Shown piece after piece: positions 8,244 through 15,157 of a stretch of 38,557 nucleotides of DNA (positions within the stretch are counted from its first letter, which is position 1; each line of letters starts with the position of its first letter). Under the pieces are notes generated by a model, which was given only the letters and a program-made list of their open reading frames with translations, did no database searches and had not been told where the DNA came from. The stretch covers positions 1-38,557 of the forward strand of contig CABZXO010000010.1 of the NCBI GenBank assembly GCA_902529645.1, read 5' to 3'. The stretch comes from an uncultured Pelagibacteraceae bacterium. Its GTDB lineage: Bacteria > Pseudomonadota > Alphaproteobacteria > Pelagibacterales > Pelagibacteraceae. Both the position numbers and the translations under genes were made by a program.

Positions 8244-8783
8244 TTAATTAAGTGCAAACTGCTTAATTTTTTCAAATTCAAAATGATCTGCAATGTCCTT
8301 TTTAGCATAATAAACATCTTGAACTACACCATCCTCATTAATTAGAACGTCGGTCACAGCTATATCTAAATGACCTTTTATTCTTGTAGGAATATATCCT
8401 TTCATCATAGCAGGAATAATTTTATGTGCTTTAAACAAAATTGCGTTTAGTGTTTTACTCACTGATCTCTCAATTTCATATTTTTGAAAATATTCAAAAT
8501 TTTCATCTGCTAATACTGTGAATGGTAAATTCTTATGCTTATCCATATATGATTTTAAATTATCTACTGGTGAATGAAATATTCCAACATGCGTAAAATT
8601 ATTTCCAAGTTCACCAAATCTCTTATTAATTTCATTAAGTCTTAGGTTGCAGAAGCTACAACCTGCGATTCTATAAAAAGTTAATAAGACTTTTTTCCCT
8701 AAGGTCTGAGATAAATTAAATGAGTTACCATTCTGATCTGGAAGTGTAATTTCCTCTAATTTATCGCCAATGCTAATTTTCAT
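8244..8783 (-). CDS. Peroxiredoxin-like (AhpC/TSA) thioredoxin-fold protein
   Basis: Thioredoxin-fold protein of 179 residues resembling AhpC/TSA. The redox site reads TFYRIAGCSFCNLRL (Cys42, Cys45), a C-x-x-C pair rather than the single peroxidatic Cys followed by P-x-C-T seen in classic peroxiredoxins. It has no signal peptide. It could reduce peroxides or act as a disulphide reductase; I cannot decide from sequence. It lies 32 bases downstream of znuA and seven upstream of the isomerase gene. Confidence 0.82.
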   Translation of the reverse strand: MKISIGDKLEEITLPDQNGNSFNLSQTLGKKVLLTFYRIAGCSFCNLRLNEINKRFGELGNNFTHVGIFHSPVDNLKSYMDKHKNLPFTVLADENFEYFQKYEIERSVSKTLNAILFKAHKIIPAMMKGYIPTRIKGHLDIAVTDVLINEDGVVQDVYYAKKDIADHFEFEKIKQFALN

Positions 8784-8815
8784 ATTCTACATTATATAGA
8801 AATATGAATGCTTTG

Positions 8816-9859
8816 TTAACAACCTTTAAACGAAGCAGACATATTTCTAATTAAATTGAAATACAAGTCTTTTCCTGGGTCTAAAGTCGCTCCTAATGGG
8901 TCAACTACACCGGTTTTAATATTCATATCTTTTGCAACTGCTTTAATGATATCAGGGTTGAATTGAGGTTCAGAAAATACACAAGCAACTTTATCGTGTT
9001 CAATTATCTCTCTGATTTCTGCTAGTTGTTCTGCTCCAGGCATTACATCTGTATTAACAGTAAAAGCACCTAATATATTTACATTAAATCTTTTCTCAAA
9101 ATACTGATAAGCATCATGGAATACAATTGAAGCAACACTGCTACTTAAATCAGTCATTACATCAATTGTAAGTTTATCGATTTCTTGTAAAGCTTTAGCT
9201 AAATTACTTTTATATTTAGCTTCATTTTTAGGATCATTTTCAATTAAATGTTCTGCCATTTCATTTAACATAGCTTTTGCATTAATTGGGTCCAACCAAA
9301 TGTGTGGATCAAATTCACCATGCGCATGTCCATCATGATCGTCATGTCCGTGGTCGTCTTCTTTTTTGCCGTGGTCATCATCATGTCCGTGGTCGTCTTC
9401 TTTTTTGCCGTGGTCATCATCATGTCCGTGATCGTCTTCTTTTTTGCCGTGGTCATCATCATGTCCGTGATCGTCATGACCATGTTCGTCAAAAATATTT
9501 CTTTCTCTAAATTTTAATACCTGTAATCCTTTAGTATCCATTAATTCAATTTTTTCTGCTTTCTTAGCAATTGAACTCAATGGTTTTTCTAAAAAACTCT
9601 CTACATCTTCACCAACCCAAAATATTAGGTCTGCATTTTGTAGCATTTTTGCGTGCGAAGGTTTCATTGCAAATCCGTGTGGAGAAGCATATCCATCAAC
9701 TATTAAATCAGGTTTAGCAATACCATCCATTAAGTAACTAGCTAATGAATGAATTGGTTTAATAGAAGCAACTACTTTTATTTCAGCATTTGCTGGTGTA
9801 AATAATGTTAGAATTGATAATATTGAGAATATAAGTGGTATTTTTTTAATATTTTTCAT
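8816..9859 (-). CDS. znuA: ZnuA, zinc ABC transporter substrate-binding protein
   Basis: Periplasmic zinc-binding protein of the Znu importer, 347 residues. A signal peptide ends at about Ala25 (FTPANA). Expected zinc ligands are His37 (KPIHSL), His61 (ASPHGF) and the His of FDPHIWLDP. Between the first two and the third lies a long Asp/His-rich loop (about residues 125-180), built from three tandem 13-residue copies of DDHGHDDDHGKKE plus flanking variants. This fits the zinc-collecting loop known for ZnuA but is unusually regular. It is transcribed away from znuC from a 71-bp spacer with two Zur boxes. Confidence 0.95.
   Translation of the reverse strand: MKNIKKIPLIFSILSILTLFTPANAEIKVVASIKPIHSLASYLMDGIAKPDLIVDGYASPHGFAMKPSHAKMLQNADLIFWVGEDVESFLEKPLSSIAKKAEKIELMDTKGLQVLKFRERNIFDEHGHDDHGHDDDHGKKEDDHGHDDDHGKKEDDHGHDDDHGKKEDDHGHDDHDGHAHGEFDPHIWLDPINAKAMLNEMAEHLIENDPKNEAKYKSNLAKALQEIDKLTIDVMTDLSSSVASIVFHDAYQYFEKRFNVNILGAFTVNTDVMPGAEQLAEIREIIEHDKVACVFSEPQFNPDIIKAVAKDMNIKTGVVDPLGATLDPGKDLYFNLIRNMSASFKGC
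9343..9475. repeat. 39-bp tandem repeat inside znuA (3.4 copies)
   Basis: Three complete 39-bp units begin at 9343, 9382 and 9421, and a 16-bp partial fourth begins at 9460. Units one and two differ from the later ones at a single base (ccgtggtcg versus ccgtgatcg), which is synonymous (Asp codon GAC/GAT) on the coding strand. The period is a multiple of three, so copy changes would keep the frame. The near identity indicates recent expansion or homogenisation. Confidence 0.95.
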
Positions 9860-9878
9860 AATAAGTAATTTAATTGGT

Positions 9879-9893
9879 TGTTATAATATAACG
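9879..9893. promoter_or_regulatory. Zur box 1 in znuA/znuC spacer
   Basis: GTTATAATATAAC at 9880-9892 is a perfect 13-bp palindrome identical to the core of the enterobacterial Zur consensus (GTTATANTATAAC). It sits 20 bases upstream of the znuA start and overlaps the probable promoter region. Zinc-loaded Zur, encoded at 11507, would repress here. Confidence 0.85.
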
Positions 9894-9896
9894 TTA

Positions 9897-9911
9897 TGTA
9901 ATAATATAACA
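9897..9911. promoter_or_regulatory. Zur box 2 in znuA/znuC spacer
   Basis: TGTAATAATATAACA is a near-palindrome with one mismatch to the TGTTATA-N-TATAACA pattern. It lies 18 bp centre to centre from box 1 and 19 bases before the znuC ATG. Two tandem sites suggest that two Zur dimers control both directions of transcription. Confidence 0.75.
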
Positions 9912-9930
9912 TTTATAAGTCAAGCAATAT

Positions 9931-10677
9931 ATGAGCTCAGAAAATAGTACATTAGTAAAACTAAATAACGCTGGTTTTAAACAAAATGATAAATGGCTAG
10001 TTGAAGGTGTTTCATTATCTGTTGAAAAAGGGAAAATTGTTACCCTTATTGGACCTAATGGCTCTGGAAAAAGTACTACCGCAAAAATTGCATTGGGAAT
10101 TTACAAAAACATAGAAGGAAGTGTTGAGAAATACACAAATAAAGTTGGATATGTTCCTCAAAAAATATCTATTGATTGGACCTTACCATTAAGAGTTTAT
10201 GATTTTATGCGTCTAACTGAAAATATTAAAGATGAGGCAATTAAAGAAGCACTTACATTAACAGGTGTTATCCATCTTAAGAATAAAAATTTAGGAAATT
10301 TGTCAGGTGGTGAATTTCAAAGAGTTTTAATCGCAAGAGCTATTTCAAAAAAACCTGAATTATTAGTTCTTGATGAACCTGTTCAAGGAGTTGATTACAC
10401 TGGTGAGATTGCTTTGTATGAATTAATTAAAAGAATTTCTGATACACTAAATTGTGGAATTCTATTAATCTCACATGATTTGCATACAGTTATGACCGCA
10501 ACTGATCATGTTGTTTGTTTAAATGGCCACGTATGTTGCTCTGGATCACCAATGGATGTTGCTAAAAATAATGAATATAAAACCTTATTTGGTGAACAAG
10601 CATCTCAAATTCTTTCTGTGTATGAACACAAACATGACCACATTCATTCTGAAGAGGGAGAAATAAAGAAAAATTAA
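9931..10677 (+). CDS. znuC: ZnuC, zinc ABC transporter ATPase
   Basis: ATPase of the zinc importer, 248 residues, cytoplasmic face. It shows Walker A GPNGSGKSTT near residue 42, Q-loop GYVPQK, signature LSGGEFQRVLIARA, Walker B LLVLDEPVQGVD and the switch histidine in LISHDLHTV. The C-terminus is histidine-rich (YEHKHDHIHSEE), a common trait of ZnuC proteins that may sense or buffer zinc. It starts 71 bases from znuA on the opposite strand, and one base separates its stop from the znuB start. Confidence 0.95.
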   Translation: MSSENSTLVKLNNAGFKQNDKWLVEGVSLSVEKGKIVTLIGPNGSGKSTTAKIALGIYKNIEGSVEKYTNKVGYVPQKISIDWTLPLRVYDFMRLTENIKDEAIKEALTLTGVIHLKNKNLGNLSGGEFQRVLIARAISKKPELLVLDEPVQGVDYTGEIALYELIKRISDTLNCGILLISHDLHTVMTATDHVVCLNGHVCCSGSPMDVAKNNEYKTLFGEQASQILSVYEHKHDHIHSEEGEIKKN

Positions 10678-10678
10678 T

Positions 10679-11482
10679 ATGTTTGATGATTTTTTTATAA
10701 GAGCATTATTTGCAGGAATAGGAATTGCATTTGTAACAGGACCGTTAGGTTGTTTTGTAGTATGGAGGAGGTTATCTTATTTTGGTGATACATTAGCTCA
10801 TTCAGCACTTCTTGGTTTAACAATGGCATATACTTTAGATTTAAATATAGCTATTTCAGTTTTTTTAATTTCTTCAGTAATCGCATTAATCCTAATTCAA
10901 CTACAGAAAAAAACTAATTTACCTGGGGATGCTTTGCTTGGTCTTTTAGCTCATTCTTCATTAGCTGTTGGATTAGTAGTAATAGGTTTTTTAACATTTA
11001 TTCGTTTTGATATTATGGGTCTATTATTTGGTGATATATTAGCTGTAACAATTGATGATTTATTAATTATTTGGACTGGAGGAGCTTTAATTTTATTAGT
11101 TCTTAAATTGATTTGGAAACCGTTGTTTGCATCTACAGTTAATTATGAATTAGCAGAAGCAGAAGGATTAAACCCTGATAGAGCAAAAGCTATTTTTACA
11201 ATTCTTATGGCTGCTGTAATTGCCATATCAATTAAAATGGTAGGATTATTACTAATTACAGGTATGCTAATTATACCAGCGGCTATGGCTAGAAATATCT
11301 CAGACAGTCCTCAAAAAATGGTAATATTTTCAATTATTGGTGGATTACTGTCCGTTGTATTAGGTTTATATTCTTCATTAGAATTTAATACATCTTCAGG
11401 ACCATCAATAATAGCTGCCTCGTTAGTATTATTCATACTGTCTTTATTTAAAATAAAACAATCGATTAAATTGAAAAACTGA
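10679..11482 (+). CDS. znuB: ZnuB, zinc ABC transporter permease
   Basis: Inner-membrane permease of the ABC-3 family, 267 residues (E. coli ZnuB has 261), with seven to eight hydrophobic segments. Family-typical stretches are GPLGCFVVWRRLSYFGDTLA near residues 21-40 and LLITGMLIIPAAMARNISDS near residues 190-210. It forms the zinc channel dimer driven by ZnuC and fed by ZnuA. It is spaced one base from znuC and 24 from zur. Confidence 0.95.
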   Translation: MFDDFFIRALFAGIGIAFVTGPLGCFVVWRRLSYFGDTLAHSALLGLTMAYTLDLNIAISVFLISSVIALILIQLQKKTNLPGDALLGLLAHSSLAVGLVVIGFLTFIRFDIMGLLFGDILAVTIDDLLIIWTGGALILLVLKLIWKPLFASTVNYELAEAEGLNPDRAKAIFTILMAAVIAISIKMVGLLLITGMLIIPAAMARNISDSPQKMVIFSIIGGLLSVVLGLYSSLEFNTSSGPSIIAASLVLFILSLFKIKQSIKLKN

Positions 11483-11506
11483 TAACTAATTGATAAGAAT
11501 TTAAAA

Positions 11507-11905
11507 ATGCAAAAAGAACATAGCCTTTCAAAAAATCAAAAAATCATTTTTGATCTTATTGATAAATCTGGTGGACCTATGAAAGCTTATTCAATTCTTT
11601 TTAATGTTCAAAAAAAAGGAATTAAAGCGCCTTTACAAGTTTACAGAGCTTTAGATAAGTTGGTTGAAATTGGAAAAATTCATAAGATTGAAAGTAGAAA
11701 TGCTTTTATAGCTTGTCAAAATTCAAGCTGTCAGGTTTCAAAAGCAACAGCTTTTTCAATTTGTGAAAGTTGCGAAAATGTATCTGAAATAAGTAATTCA
11801 AAACTTTCAAAATATTTATCTAATTTTTCAGATGACTCTGGAATGAAATATAGCAAGTATAATTTAGAATTTTTTGGTTTATGTAAAAAATGTAAATCAA
11901 AATAA
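11507..11905 (+). CDS. zur: Zur, zinc uptake regulator (Fur family)
   Basis: Fur-family repressor, 132 residues, with an N-terminal winged helix and a C-terminal metal-binding/dimer domain. Structural zinc cysteines are clear: Cys86/Cys89 (CESC) and Cys126/Cys129 (CKKC). The regulatory site keeps equivalents of E. coli His77 (His59), Cys88 (Cys70) and Glu111 (Glu94). The loop that supplies E. coli His96 has no histidine here, only an extra Cys75 (ACQNSSCQVSK). It should bind the two boxes upstream of znuC and so autoregulate the operon. Its stop shares a base with the next ATG. Confidence 0.9.
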   Translation: MQKEHSLSKNQKIIFDLIDKSGGPMKAYSILFNVQKKGIKAPLQVYRALDKLVEIGKIHKIESRNAFIACQNSSCQVSKATAFSICESCENVSEISNSKLSKYLSNFSDDSGMKYSKYNLEFFGLCKKCKSK

Positions 11906-12903
11906 TGAGTACAGTTTCATTAACTTTAGACGAAATATTTGAACTAGCTAAAAAAACTCTTTTAGCAAATGGTTGTGATGATGAAACAGCATCAATTTTA
12001 TCTGACTTAATCAGAAACGCCGAAAGAGATGGTTCTGTATCACACGGTTTATTTAGATTGCCAGCTTATGTAATAGGTCTTAAAGGTGGAAAGATAAATG
12101 GAAAAGGGAAACCTGAAGTAAAAAAAATATCTCCATCAGTAATTAAAGTTGAAGGAAATAATTGTTTAGCTGCTGTTGTATTAAATAAAGGATTGCCTGA
12201 ACTAGCAAAAGCTGCAAAAGAAAAAGGTGTAGCTGTGTTAGCAATAAATAATTCACATCATATGGCTGCTATGTGGCCTGAAACAGAAAAATTAGCAGAG
12301 GAAGGTTTGGTAGCATTTGCTTGTACATCTTATAAGCCGGCTGTAGCACCTGCTGGTGCAATAAAACCTTTATTTGGAACAAACCCAATTTCATTTGCTT
12401 GGCCACGTCCAGGTAAAACACCAGTTGTTTATGATATGGCAACTGCTTCAATGGCAATGGGAGAAGTTCAAGTTGCTAAAAGAGAAGGGCACAAAGTTCC
12501 ACTAGGCACTGGTTTAACTAAAGATGGTAAAGAAACAACTGATCCAGGTGAAATTGCTGATGGTGGAGTTTTATTACCCTTTGGTGGTTACAAGGGATCT
12601 GCAATTGCAATGATGGTAGAATTAATGGCAGGTGCATTAGTTGGAGATAATTTTAGTTTTGAAACTGCTGCCAAAGATAATAATGATGGTGGTCCTCCAA
12701 GTGGGGGTGAATTCATACTAGCCATTAGCCCAGATAAAACTTCAGGTACCAATTGGCAAAAACATGCTGAGGAATTTTTTGAAAAAATGAAATCAATGGG
12801 TGAAGTAAGATTACCTGGAGAAAGACGTCATAAGAATAGAATGGATACTGGTCCAAGAAATATTAACGAAGAATTAGTAAATAAAATTAAATCTTTAAGC
12901 TAA
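11905..12903 (+). CDS. Ldh family oxidoreductase (malate/L-lactate/L-sulfolactate dehydrogenase type)
   Basis: NAD(P)-dependent dehydrogenase of the Ldh_2 family, 332 residues, cytoplasmic. Family features are the early AERDGSVSHGLFRLPAYV (near residues 39-56), NNSHHMAAMWPETEKLAEEG with the catalytic-site histidines, and GTNPISFAWP. Members reduce 2-oxo acids or cyclic imines (malate, lactate, sulfolactate, ureidoglycolate, piperideine-2-carboxylate), and I cannot choose among them. It overlaps the zur stop by one base, so it is probably co-transcribed with the zinc genes. A functional link to zinc is not evident. It converges with xth, overlapping it by nine bases. Confidence 0.85.
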   Translation: MSTVSLTLDEIFELAKKTLLANGCDDETASILSDLIRNAERDGSVSHGLFRLPAYVIGLKGGKINGKGKPEVKKISPSVIKVEGNNCLAAVVLNKGLPELAKAAKEKGVAVLAINNSHHMAAMWPETEKLAEEGLVAFACTSYKPAVAPAGAIKPLFGTNPISFAWPRPGKTPVVYDMATASMAMGEVQVAKREGHKVPLGTGLTKDGKETTDPGEIADGGVLLPFGGYKGSAIAMMVELMAGALVGDNFSFETAAKDNNDGGPPSGGEFILAISPDKTSGTNWQKHAEEFFEKMKSMGEVRLPGERRHKNRMDTGPRNINEELVNKIKSLS

Positions 12904-13671
12904 ATTAATCTCAATTGGAGTGTGATCAGAAGGCTTTTCTCTTCCACGTGGATCTTTATTTATTTTAATGTCCTTAATTTGATTAATTATAGAATTTGAA
13001 ACTAAAAAATGATCAATCCTCATACCATTATTTTTTTGCCATGCACTTCTCATATAATCCCAAAATGTATATCCTTCTTTATCTTCATAAAAATGCCTGT
13101 AGACATCATTAAAACCAAGATTGATCATTTCTCTAAATTTTTTTCTTATTTCAAGTCGGTATAAAGCATCGTCTTCAAAACTTTTAACATTATAAACATC
13201 TTCTGCTGATGGAATGATATTGAAATCACCAGCTAAAATAATATTTGAATTTTTTTTAGATAAAGTTTTTAACTGTTTTATTAATTGATCAAGCCAATCT
13301 TTTTTATAATCATATTTTTCAGTATCTACAGGATTACCATTAGGGGTATAAATATTAATTAATTGAATATTTTTTTTCTTATGCTCAAATTCAGCTGAAA
13401 TTATTCTTGATTGTTTTAACTTATCCTTAATTAAATCTGTTTTGACATTTTTTAATTTATTTTTTGAGATGATCGCGACACCATTGTAACTTTTTTGACC
13501 AAATACATAACTTTCATAGTCCATTGATGAAAAATCATCATATGGAAAATTAACATCTTCAGTTTTGATTTCCTGCATCATTAAAATATCAGGTTTATAT
13601 TTTAATAAATAGCTTTTGATATTTTCAATTCTTGCTCTTACCGAGTTTACATTCCAAGATGAAATGAGCAT
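12895..13671 (-). CDS. xthA: Exodeoxyribonuclease III (XthA)
   Basis: AP endonuclease/3'-5' exonuclease of base-excision repair, 258 residues. Hallmarks are SSWNVNSVRARI at residues 4-15, the metal-binding Glu in LMMQEIKTE, GDFNIIPSAEDVYN, and the C-terminal catalytic SDHTPIEI. I place the start at ATG 13671 because MLISSWNVNSV is the usual N-terminus; an in-frame ATG at 13701 would add ten residues and run into erpA. The chosen ATG shares one base with the erpA stop. The 3' end overlaps the end of the Ldh-family gene. Confidence 0.92.
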   Translation of the reverse strand: MLISSWNVNSVRARIENIKSYLLKYKPDILMMQEIKTEDVNFPYDDFSSMDYESYVFGQKSYNGVAIISKNKLKNVKTDLIKDKLKQSRIISAEFEHKKKNIQLINIYTPNGNPVDTEKYDYKKDWLDQLIKQLKTLSKKNSNIILAGDFNIIPSAEDVYNVKSFEDDALYRLEIRKKFREMINLGFNDVYRHFYEDKEGYTFWDYMRSAWQKNNGMRIDHFLVSNSIINQIKDIKINKDPRGREKPSDHTPIEINLA

Positions 13672-13988
13672 TAAAGTGAAAAAGACACTCCACAACCACA
13701 TGAAGATTTGGTTTGTGGATTAGATATTTTGAATTGCTCACCTATAAGTTCAGAAACATAATCAACCTCAGATCCTTTAAGCAAATCAGCTGAAGTTTTG
13801 TCAATTAAAATATTTTGATAATTTAAATCATCATCTTGTTTTGATTTCTCAAATGTAAATTCATATTGAAAACCAGAACACCCTCCACCTTTGATAGCGA
13901 TTCTGAAGAATGATCCTTTGTCTTTTTTTGACAACAAATTATCTATTTGTTTTAACGCTTTATCCGTAAATTTAATTTCTTTAATCAT
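13671..13988 (-). CDS. erpA: ErpA, A-type iron-sulfur cluster insertion protein
   Basis: A-type carrier that passes iron-sulfur clusters to apoproteins, 105 residues. The three ligand cysteines are Cys37 in KGGGCSGFQYEF and Cys97/Cys99 in SSCGCGVSFSL, the standard C-Xn-C-G-C pattern. I choose ErpA over IscA because erpA sits next to xth and divergent from dgt in alphaproteobacteria and no isc/suf genes are present. It is translationally coupled to xth and divergent from dgt across 50 bases. Confidence 0.88.
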   Translation of the reverse strand: MIKEIKFTDKALKQIDNLLSKKDKGSFFRIAIKGGGCSGFQYEFTFEKSKQDDDLNYQNILIDKTSADLLKGSEVDYVSELIGEQFKISNPQTKSSCGCGVSFSL

Positions 13989-14010
13989 GTCTGAACATTG
14001 ATATTACTAA

Positions 14011-14016
14011 TATAAT
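14011..14016 (+). promoter_or_regulatory. Probable -10 box for dgt
   Basis: A perfect TATAAT hexamer lies in the 50-bp divergent spacer between erpA and dgt, 22 bases before the dgt ATG. No good -35 hexamer is visible at the proper distance. Confidence 0.45.
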
Positions 14017-14038
14017 ACTTAATTATTTAAATTAAAGG

Positions 14039-15157
14039 ATGAAAAAAGGCACTTTGTTAGGAGTATTTAAAAGTAAAGGTAGACTTAATAACGAAGCTAA
14101 TTCAAAATATAGATCTCCTTTTCAACGTGACAGAGATCGGATAATCCACAGCGCATCATTTAGAAGATTAAAGCATAAAACCCAAGTATTTGTTAACACA
14201 GAAGGGGATCATTTTAGAACCAGGATTACCCATTCAATTGAAGTTGCTCAAATAGCAAGATCAATTGCAAAATATCTAAAATTAAATGAGGATTTAGCTG
14301 AAACCTTAAGTCTTGCTCATGATTTGGGTCATACACCATTTGGTCATGCTGGAGAGGATGCTTTAGATGAATGTATGCAAAATTATGGAGGTTTCGATCA
14401 CAATCTTCAGACACTAAGAATAGTAATGTTTTTAGAGAATAAATATTTCAAATTTGATGGACTAAATTTAACTCTTGAAACTTTAGAAGGACTTTTAAAA
14501 CATAATGGACCAGTAGATGATCTAAGCATGATCAACAAACTAATTGGATCAAAAGTTTTCAAAAATAAGATTAACTTTAATACGTATCCATCATTAGAAG
14601 CTCAAATATCAGCAATATCAGATGATATTGCCTATAATAATCATGATATTCAGGATGGAATCAAAGCTAATTTATTTAAGCTTGAAGAATTAGTAGAATT
14701 AGAATTTTTTAAAGACATTTATCAAAAATATAAAAATAGAATTAATAAAAAAAATTATAAAATTGCTATTTATCAAATCATCAGAGACTCTATAGATATC
14801 ATGATTAGAGATTTACTAAGTAATACAGAAAAAAATATTAATAAATTTAAAATTAAGTCATTAAAAGATGTATCAAAATCAAATCAATTAATAGTTTCTT
14901 TTTCAGATAAAATAGAAAATTCAGAGCAAGAAATTAGATCATTTTTAAGACATAGAATGTATGACAATAAATCGGTACTTAATAAGAATCAAAGAGGCAA
15001 AATGATAATTAAGAAATTATTTAAAATAATTAAATCAAATCCTAGAAAATTTCTTACTAAAGAGCAATTGACTAAAGACAAATATAGAGCTATTTCAGAT
15101 TTTATATCTGGTATGACGGATAGATACGCAATTAACCTTTATAACGATAATAAATGA
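14039..15157 (+). CDS. dgt: Deoxyguanosinetriphosphate triphosphohydrolase-like protein (dGTPase)
   Basis: HD-domain hydrolase that splits dNTPs into deoxynucleoside and triphosphate, helping to control dNTP pools. It has 372 residues, the short form common in alphaproteobacteria. The HD metal motif is visible as RTRITHSIEVAQIAR (near residues 60-74) and LAHDLGHTPFGHAGEDAL (near residues 96-113), followed by GFDHNLQTLRI. The ATG at 14039 follows AAAGG directly, so that is not a well-spaced Shine-Dalgarno site. It overlaps argS by four bases (ATGA). Confidence 0.92.
   Translation: MKKGTLLGVFKSKGRLNNEANSKYRSPFQRDRDRIIHSASFRRLKHKTQVFVNTEGDHFRTRITHSIEVAQIARSIAKYLKLNEDLAETLSLAHDLGHTPFGHAGEDALDECMQNYGGFDHNLQTLRIVMFLENKYFKFDGLNLTLETLEGLLKHNGPVDDLSMINKLIGSKVFKNKINFNTYPSLEAQISAISDDIAYNNHDIQDGIKANLFKLEELVELEFFKDIYQKYKNRINKKNYKIAIYQIIRDSIDIMIRDLLSNTEKNINKFKIKSLKDVSKSNQLIVSFSDKIENSEQEIRSFLRHRMYDNKSVLNKNQRGKMIIKKLFKIIKSNPRKFLTKEQLTKDKYRAISDFISGMTDRYAINLYNDNK

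Noticed and set aside
9343..9475. Direct repeats considered as a CRISPR-like array
   Set aside because: The units abut without spacers and encode an in-frame protein repeat in znuA.
9265..9517. Three short His/Val-rich or Met/Thr-rich open frames overlapping the znuA repeat on both strands
   Set aside because: They arise because the 39-bp repeat has a period divisible by three and lacks stops in other frames; ZnuA in its own frame has clear family motifs.
12269..12457. Antisense open frame within the Ldh-family gene
   Set aside because: It shows no recognisable protein features and lies wholly inside a well-supported gene.
13671..13701. Longer start for xthA at 13701
   Set aside because: The extra ten residues overlap the erpA coding end and do not resemble exonuclease III; MLISSWNVNSV is the usual N-terminus.
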